64,000 nt of DNA from assembly GCF_040954835.1 (NCBI RefSeq), contig NC_090704.1, positions 35,840,979 to 35,904,978 on the forward strand, given 5' to 3'. Positions 22,201 through 31,200 of the stretch are shown here, piece by piece (positions within the stretch are counted from its first letter, which is position 1; every line of letters starts with the position of its first letter). A program made the translations under genes and the position numbers. The stretch is from Lepisosteus oculatus (Eukaryota; Chordata; Actinopteri; Semionotiformes; Lepisosteidae). The notes beneath the pieces are model-generated. The model was not told the origin of the DNA, searched no databases, and saw only the letters and a program-made list of their open reading frames with translations.

Positions 22201-25200
22201 TACTGGTATAGGATCCAGCTCCCCTGCAACACTAAATTGAATGAAGTAGTTTGAAAATGGGTGGGTGGATAAGTGTGTAAAACAAAACTAGAGAGTCAGT
22301 AAAACTGCTTCCCTTCCCGTCTGTGTTATCGGGAGTTGGTGTAATTGATAATTATCCTATCCAGTTTATTATGATGTGTGTTGCCTGGACTATTGTCAGG
22401 AAAATGCTTGAAATGTGTGAAACAATTTTCCGGGCCTGACAAAGTAGTGAGAGTGTGCCAAAATTTGTGGGCTGCAAGTCTTTACGTCACGTCTCCAGTC
22501 GTCTCTTGATTTGTACACTTCAAATCCCACTTGACCATAAATAGACTCTCAGTGCAAGCTTTGTGCGCGTGATCATAAATGGCAAATGTTTAGATTTGGG
22601 CATTTCTGTGGTCTGTTTTTAACAAGGTCTCTGAATTTTGCAACGCAGTCCCTGGCACAGATAATTATTCCAACCTGTTTGTATAATTTTGAAATGTAAT
22701 CGGGCAGATCGGTCAGACATAGCTGTATATTCTTACTATATTTATTGCTTGCCAAGAACCTTCTGTTCTGTATCTTTTATGCTACAAATGGACAGACTGC
22801 TTCCTTTAGACTGTCATACGTCATACATTGTAGATGTTACGCTAATAATCTTTTTCTTTCAACCATCAATTCTTAGAAGACCCCTAAAATACCTGCAGGT
22901 GTTTGTGACTCTCTGAGTGTGGAGTTTACCTGTCCTGTACTATGTATGGTGATGTCTCTTTGATTGCTCTCTTGCTTGATGGCTGTTTACAATTAAAATC
23001 TTAAAGTGCTGGACTATGGTTAAAATGGGGAAATCGAATACGCCAAATCCCATAAGTATTAAACACAATTATAATTAAGACCATAAAAACACGTGTGTTT
23101 AGATACAGTTTTCTGTTTTTTTCTGATTTTCTACTTTTAATTAATTTCCTTGTTTCGCAGGACGTGGGGGGGAGTCCATTAAAGCTCTGTGCCGGAATTC
23201 AGGGGCCCGAATAAATTGCCCCAAAGAGAAGGGAGGACGTCGCCTGGGGGAGAAGGGCTCAATTATCATCACCGGGACCAGGAAGGAGGTGGAGATGGCA
23301 AAGGTCAGAGACACCGGAGTGCGCAGCTCACACACACCATGCTTACGCAGGAGTGACACACCTAGAGCAGGGTTCCCACGGTCATTGAAATCCTGGAAAT
23401 TTTTTCCAGACCTGGAAAAGTTTTGAAAAATGATAAAATATCCAGTAAGTCTGGGGAGACTCATGGAATTTTTTTTATTGACCCAAAATTTTCATGGCTA
23501 TATCATGTAATTTTGTTCGGAAGTTAGCAAACTTTTAAAAAGAGGCTGCGGCTTTGCCGTTGCTGACATTACACCTTATAGTGTCGCGTCAGACCCTCTT
23601 GCGGGAGTTTTATAGTGAGCCGTAAGTTAGCCTAGCGTCCGTGTCTAAATGCCAGGTGAATGTGTTTTCAGTGACCTCCGATTAGCAGATTGGAAAAAAC
23701 AAGGTATGGCTCCAAAAAGAGGAAGACCCAGAACCTGCGAGATGTAAATTATGCAGGAAAATAAGTTAGGAAAAGTTTTGGAATTTTGTTGATAAAAATA
23801 AGTGGGAACCCTTCTCTAGGCCGGGGTGCCAAAGCAAGTAATCTTTTGAATCTTTTTGGGTCATAGGAAAAGTCACACACATTAAGCTTTAATGTACACA
23901 GTCTTTATTTACTGAGTGGGGGCAGACCAGAACAACAAAACAAAGAAAAACAAAACCCTACACCCTTCTTTGAGCTTCTAACCAAATTTACAGTAACTCA
24001 CTGGCATCATTGCACTTATGTCACACAGACTCATAGCTCCACTGTTTAACTAGGATTCTGTCTCTTGCCTCTGCTTCTCTTCTCCCTGCTGGAGGCCTCA
24101 GCTCCATGGGTTTTAACAGCTGGCTAATGGTGTTTTCCCAGCTGGTCATGTAACTGAGGGCAGCAAGACATTCCCCACAACTTTTGGGGGGAATCTAATT
24201 CAGGACAGAGCTGTCATTTTTTCTTGAATCCACCATCCCCTTTCACTAGTCACATGGAAATAGCACCTCAGAACTGGAGGAGTCTGAGTTACAGTGAAGA
24301 AGACATGTTTGTAGTCTGTCAGGCTGTTTACTGAATACACTTCACTTTTACTTCACTATTATGATACTGATTAGTTAACATAACATGACTTTATTAGCCC
24401 TATACAATTTCTTGCATTAAGAATTCATCTTTTCGCATACCCCAGCTTACTCTCCATGAGACACAGACACATTAACATTACCACGCACTAATATATGCTA
24501 GAAAATCTCCTAAATGATAAAAAGTATAATCAGGATTGTGTGCACTCTTAAGTTTTATCTTATCAGTTTATCTTTTGAGCCCAATCTGGAGCTGCCAATC
24601 TGTATTGACTAATTCCAAATCAAACACCAGCACGGAGCCAATTGGGCACTGCTGTTTGGAGTGCCACAGTCCCAAAGTAAATGCTTGGTACGTGATCCAG
24701 GCCCAGACTGGGCAAACGGTCTGGACAAACGGAGCCCACCTCCTGCATGGAGCCTTTACAGGGCACGAGTTGAACAATATTGATTGCTGGAGTGAGTGTA
24801 TTTAGTGCGATAGGTAAGTGTTGCAGTCACGGTAGGACATAGTATTTGTTTCATCAAGTGGACCATCATTCTCCTTGGGGTGAAGAGGAATATCATTGTA
24901 ATTAATCTGATGCATTGTCTTGTGAACATGACAGCAAGCTGTTTCAGCCCAGGGGTATTCACAACACACTGTGTTCCCAGGAGCTGATTATGGAGAAGGT
25001 GTTGGAGAATGAGGTGATCCGCAAGAGAATTGCCAGTGCCTCTGCTCAGCGGCAGCACAGGAAGCAGCCGGTGGGACTGAAGCAGCAGGAGGAGGGCTGT
25101 AGCAGCTGGCAAGGGCTGCCCTCCAAGGGGGATAAGGGCGGTGATCGAGTCGGGGTTCCCCAGGCTAATGGGACCCTGGCGGCTGCTCAAGTGGGCCAGA

Positions 25201-28200
25201 CCGATGCCAAGAAAGAACAGGCCAACACCAACGCAGGTCTCGAGCTGGTGAAAGAGCCACCCCAGCAGATCTCCAAATTTGAAAGCAAGTAGTCGCCTAC
25301 CTCAAAGTCAGCTTTCTACAGTTCATGCATGGGAAGGGAATAGTAATAAAGAATTCATTCATCTTGGCGGAGAGAAGATCAGCCTTTTATGTAATATTTG
25401 GGGGTGAGAGTCAAATTGCAAAACCAACTTCAATTTAAAATTACCATAGTTACATTGTTGAAGAATGTTCTTTAAAAGCATCTTATTTAAGCAACTAAAC
25501 GCAACAGCCTAGTTAAAAGGGGAAAGGCGTACTGGAGTATTATATTAAAATACTTATCACATTTGCTGAAGCTTTTTTCTGTAACAAGTGTCCATATCAT
25601 GGACGTCAAATCCTGATAGCTGAGAACAAAAGGGCTTTATTTTGAATCCTAGAATTCTGTGTTGATCGATGCTGTCATGTCCGCAAGAAAGTCAGTAGTT
25701 CTCTGCTCCCTCCCTGGCAGTTCCCAGTCCAGACCTGAGCTTCCAGCCGGATGAGCACCTGGAGGTGTACGTGTCAGCCAACGAGAATCCCCAGCACTTC
25801 TGGATCCAGATCCTGGGAGTGCGCTCGCTGCACCTGGACCAGCTGACCAGCGAGATGAGCCACTACTACAATAATGGAACTCAGGATGTAAGTGCTGCCC
25901 TACTGTCCTGAGCATCCAGAGTATGGGCACCCCTAGTATTCTTGGTAGATCAGGGACCTCCAGAACTCCATTCAGCTGGGTCTCTGCGTGTATCACTGAA
26001 ATGACCGGTCTGACACCTGTTCAGAGATTGTGAGAAGTGAATACATAAAGCTAATGAAGGATATTGCTGTGCTTATACATGTCAATAATGATGCTTTGAC
26101 AACTTTTATTCTTCCTGTTAATGCAGCATAAATACATAACATTTTCAGTAAGCTTAATCTTTAATTGAGCCATGTGAAGTGTTTTTTTTATCAAGGAATT
26201 TAAGATGTTTGACTGTGGCAGAGTTAGTGTATTCAGCTGATATTCCTAAACTTTACTTGATTAACTTTTGCATTCATGAAAATTATAGAGTCAAGGAAAA
26301 ATACATTTTTCAGTAACCTTTTATGGATCATTTGTACCTTTTTAGTAATTCAAAGGAAATTTAATTTCTCTCTTGCCAAGTAAATTATTTCCTTTTCTCT
26401 GCAGACACCTAATTGGTCAAAGCAAAATCTGACCACCGTTCTTCACCTATACTGTATGTCTCTCTCCCCATCCTGGGGGAAATGGAGTCAAACCATTTCT
26501 GTGGAAATGGTGCGGCTGTGTTTCTTGGTCTTCAGGTTTTGAAAGGCTGCAGTGGAAGCTGTGCACACAATGCCTCGAGGCTGAGCTGCTGTTTGTTTGA
26601 GCCCTTAGGAGAAGATCCGGAGCGTGGTGGTGGGTGACATTGTGGCTGCCCCATACAGACAGCATGGGACTTGGCACAGAGCGAGAGTCCTGGGCTTCCT
26701 GGGGAATGGGCTGGTGGATGTGTACTACGTGGACTATGGGGACAATGGGGAGATCTCTCCTGACTGGCTCCGGAACCTCAGGTGAGGAGCTAGGCCGACA
26801 CTGCAGCATCGGACCCAGGGAAGAGTTGAAGTGTGAACAGGATTTTGTACCAGCTGACAAGAATTGTCTGAGAATTGAGTTTAAATCGTTGCCTGCCACT
26901 GCAGATTTAATGTGAATAAAAAGTCTACAGTTTGTAGGACCCATAAGTCAGACTGCTATGTGATGAGTCAGCACTTCAGCACTTCTATAAGTTACGATTA
27001 GTAGTAGCTAAAGTATATGCCAAAGAGTTAGGGAAGTATGAAATCATTTTTGTTGGAGGGAAAACAGTGTGCTTGTTTCTGGTTCACGTGACAAAAAAAC
27101 AAGAATATATGATTGCATCCTGTTTACATTACCATTGGATCTTGGTCTTCTAGTGTAGATCTATGTGTATACATTTAAATTTGTTAGAGTGGTCTGGTTT
27201 TATTGTATATTAAAGCTCAGTTTACTCTGGAACATAATCTGAGTCCTGGTATGTGACTGAAGGAGCAGCCTCACCCCAGGGAGTAGTGCTGGTCCATGGG
27301 ACAGGGGGGAGAGAAACACTGAGCATGTTACAGGGTGCTTTTAATTTGTCTAACCCAGGGCCTCTCGGAAGTAACGCATTCAGAAACCATTTGCATGCCT
27401 TCTTTGCATTAAAATAAGACGGTTTACAGAATCAGACACTGAAAAATTTATAATCCCTTCACAAATACCTGCCTTTGGAAAAGATCCAGATATGTCCATG
27501 CCTATGTTCCCAAGATATGGAATGCTGATCCCACAATAATCAGGGAATCTGCTATTTTAAAGTCAAATTTTTAAAGTCTAATCAAAAGTGCTTTGAGATT
27601 ATTCATTGACACTACGGAAGGTGCTTCAGAAAATTACTCTTGATGTCACTTTTGGGGATTTTAAATTTCCAAAATGAAATTTCTATATTAGTACCTCAAT
27701 GTAGCTCACATGTTGAGTTTTGTTCTAAAGATGCTTCAGAGTTTCTCCATCCTTTTTCAGGAGTGATTTCCTGAGCCTGCCTTTTCAAGCCATAGAGTGC
27801 AGTCTTGCAGGGGTGTGCCCAGCAGGTAAGCTTGCAGCCACAGCCCAAGCACTGGGCTGAGCTGATGCCACAAGAGGTTTGAAAGTGTATTGTACTTGAA
27901 AACAAATGCCGATGACACCTTGTTGGTTTCAGGGGAGACGTGGACAGAGGAAGCACTGGAGGAGTTTGACCGCCTGACCTACTGCGCACAGTGGAAACCT
28001 CTCCTGGCCAAACTGTGCAGCTATTCCATGACGGGAACGTCCACCTGGCCCAAAGTCCAGCTGTATGACTACAGTAACGGAAAGGTCAGGGCCTTTTCCG
28101 GACTTGAACTTTTGACTACATTTTCTGTGCCCTTTTTTGTGTATTCTACTGCCCGTGTTGTACTTTGGGTTCATTTGAGGAGATAAAAGGCGTGCAAATG

Positions 28201-31200
28201 CCTTGTAATAGGTTCTGTTACCTCCTTATACATATTTATATCTCTCAGATCTAGCATTTCCATTCTCATTATTAAACCATATAAGAAAGGTGATGGATCC
28301 AGGTTGTGGTACTCTCTGCCTCCCAGTGGCTGAGCAGCCCTGGCTCCATGTGCGATAACTGGTCCCTGCTGTGCCTCTTCAACCCTGCTTCGAGTAATGT
28401 TCCCTCGAGCTCGGGTGCGACCCATGTACTTCTCAGCACTCCCCCTCTCCTTCCTTCACAGGCGCTGGACCTGGGCGAGGAGCTGATCCGGCTGGGTCAT
28501 GCCATGCGCTGCCGGGACACGGGGGCCAGTGAGGAGGGGGTCCCCCTGGAGAAGGGGGAGAACATGTCTCTGCAGAAGGTGCTGGTGAGTCAGGCGGAGC
28601 AGAAAATGGCAAAAAAGCTGTTAGTTTTGGGCATGGAGGGTGTTTTTTTTGGAAATTGTAATGTATAACCAAGCAATACAAATTACATGGTATTAAACCA
28701 TCACCTTTGCATCCTTATCCTTAATAACCACACATTGCAGAAGCTGAGTTTTTCTTTTTTTCAAATCCCGTGCTCAGCTGTATGTTACATTTATAGCTGC
28801 ATAACTGTCTATACCCTCAGAGTGGTCTTAGTTACTTGTCTCTTCCTCTAAACTTTTTTTTTTTTTTAGTTCTCACTCTGCACCAAATAAATGTGAGCAC
28901 ATTACCTTGGCACTAGAGTTTGGTTATGCAACTGTGCGCAGAGCTTCTTCTCTTCCTTTAGCATATGTTTTTAGCTACAGTATGAATTGCATTTAAGTTT
29001 TCTTCAGGCTTTAGAAACATGATCACTGTAGGTAATCAGATAACAAGAAGGAAGGAAGGAGATGGTTAGTTTGTTCCAACACTGTCCCTTGACCTACATG
29101 TTTAATACACCAGTGCCTTTTTAAACTTGATGTTGGTTTTGTTTGCTGTAGGACGATGTGACAGGAGCTGCCTCTGAGTTGAGCTTGTCCTGTCTCAGTC
29201 TGTCAGGTACAGTCCCCTTCCTCACCGTCACTTTTATCACATGAAAAGGTGGTGCTGCTTTTTGATGCAACATTAAATTAGTTTCTGAATGCTAGTGCTG
29301 CATGCCAGGCGTAGTTTATTAGAAATAATGCTAAACTGTGTTACTTATGTCCCGTGAGATTTATTGGAATTTAAAATTCTGATACAAATATCGTTGACTT
29401 TCATTTTCTAAAATCTTCTTGTTAAAAATAATAAACATTTTAAGTTTGCACACAATTTGAAGACTAATGCAAAATAACTTTGGATTTAAACAAAACCCAT
29501 TTTCACATACACACTTAGACTCTTAAAGCACTTTGTTTTAATTTGCTTTCTGCTACCTTTCTGCACTAAGTAGTGCTTTAGACTTCTGAATTCAGTTCCG
29601 AATTCATGGCAATACTGTATATGTGTCTTGTGTTGGTGTTCTGTATTTGTCAAACAATTCCAGTGTGAAGGTGCTTGTGTTTCTTTACAAAACTCTTCTG
29701 TTAAGTTGCTCCAGGTCAACACTGGGCCACACAGACTCTAAGTATGAAGCCGAATGGGTTTTCCTCCAGTCCGATCGTCCAGCCAGAGGCCATGCGCAGC
29801 GATGTGGAGATCACCTCTCCCATCCTCCTGAGCTCTTTCATTGGACGGCTGGAATCCACGCCTTCTCGTGAGGGCATTAGCAAGTCGAGGGAATTCCTTT
29901 CCCCTAGTCCTGTGCATCCTGGGACCAGTCCAGGTCTGTTAAAAAGGCAGCCAGCCACTCCTCAGTCCCCTGCTCTGCTAAAGAACAGGAAGCCAAGGCA
30001 TCCACTTCCCCTGACTTCCAACACTCTTGAAGTCAAAGACTCTCCTTCTAGAACATACAAAACCTTCGACCTTCCAGATCAACAGTCCAACGTGCCAATG
30101 TCCCCCTCCTCCGCTGTGGAGACTGTGACCTCCATTCTGCATTCCGTCGTACTGTCTGATGAAGTCTTTGAACACAGCAGTGTCAGTACGGTATCTGACT
30201 TGGACACTTCAGCTAGTACCTCTCTAGGCCCTGACAGCAGCTTGTACTCCCCCCGAGGATGTCCCTTCTTCATGTCGGCTTCTGAGGATTCCTCCCTCTC
30301 CTCCAGTGAGACCTCGGCCTCTCTCGGGGACTCGGAGCAGAGTGTGACCAGCACCCACTCTTCCAGTGGCTTGAACCCAGGCAGTTACCTTGTGGAGAGT
30401 GTGGTAAAAGAGGATGACGTAGAGGATGTTGAAATCCCGAGAAGAGCAGGAGAAAACCAGGAGATCTTGGGCTCCTTCCTATTTCTCGAGCAAAAGGTTA
30501 CAGTATCACCCTTGCCGAAAGCTACCGTCTCTGGTCTCAGCCACATCATCCTGGAAAAACAAGAGGTTTCTCATCCAGAAGGGGCTTTTTCCGGCTGTAT
30601 GGAAACTAATTCTTCTTTCTGCTTTCCCATTGAGAAGGTAGTTGAACCAAAGTATTGTGGAATAGAAGTGCAAATTGAGGAGAAGGCCATTGCTGGTGAA
30701 CAGGTCCTCTCTTGTTTTCCTGTTAAGACCTTCACCATTCCAAAAGGTGATGGTAAAGGATTAAGGGATCCAAATCTGAATGGTACAGGGGATATTTCTG
30801 TAAGTTTGGAAATTGCAACAGCCCTTTGTAATGAAAGTTTGGAGGTTGCCAAGGTCGGAATTGAAGAGAAAGATCATTTATCAAGCAAGGGGGTGTCTTG
30901 CACTGAAGAACAGACTGCCTTCAGAGCATGTCATCAGGAGTCACGTGAAGAAGTGAAGGATAATGAGGGGGTCATATCTGCTTTAAATCTGACGGACATT
31001 GACTGTGGGACAAAAGTGAAGAAAACTGATGTTGAGAAGTCATCTGCTGCCTTTCATAGGAATGAGGAATGTAATGTACCAGAACTGATGGCGAAAGTCC
31101 CTGGTCCTTCCTCTTACCTAAGGAATGATCTATCTTCTAAGCTAAGTACTGTGCTAAATCTTAACACTGGAGTTTCTCGAAGACTGGATGTATATGACCC

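Noticed and set aside
28306..28461. Extra TDRKH exon encoding WLSSPGSMCDNWSLLCLFN
   Set aside because: A CCCAG acceptor precedes it, but the flanking exons already join exactly as in mammalian TDRKH (SNGK-ALDLG).
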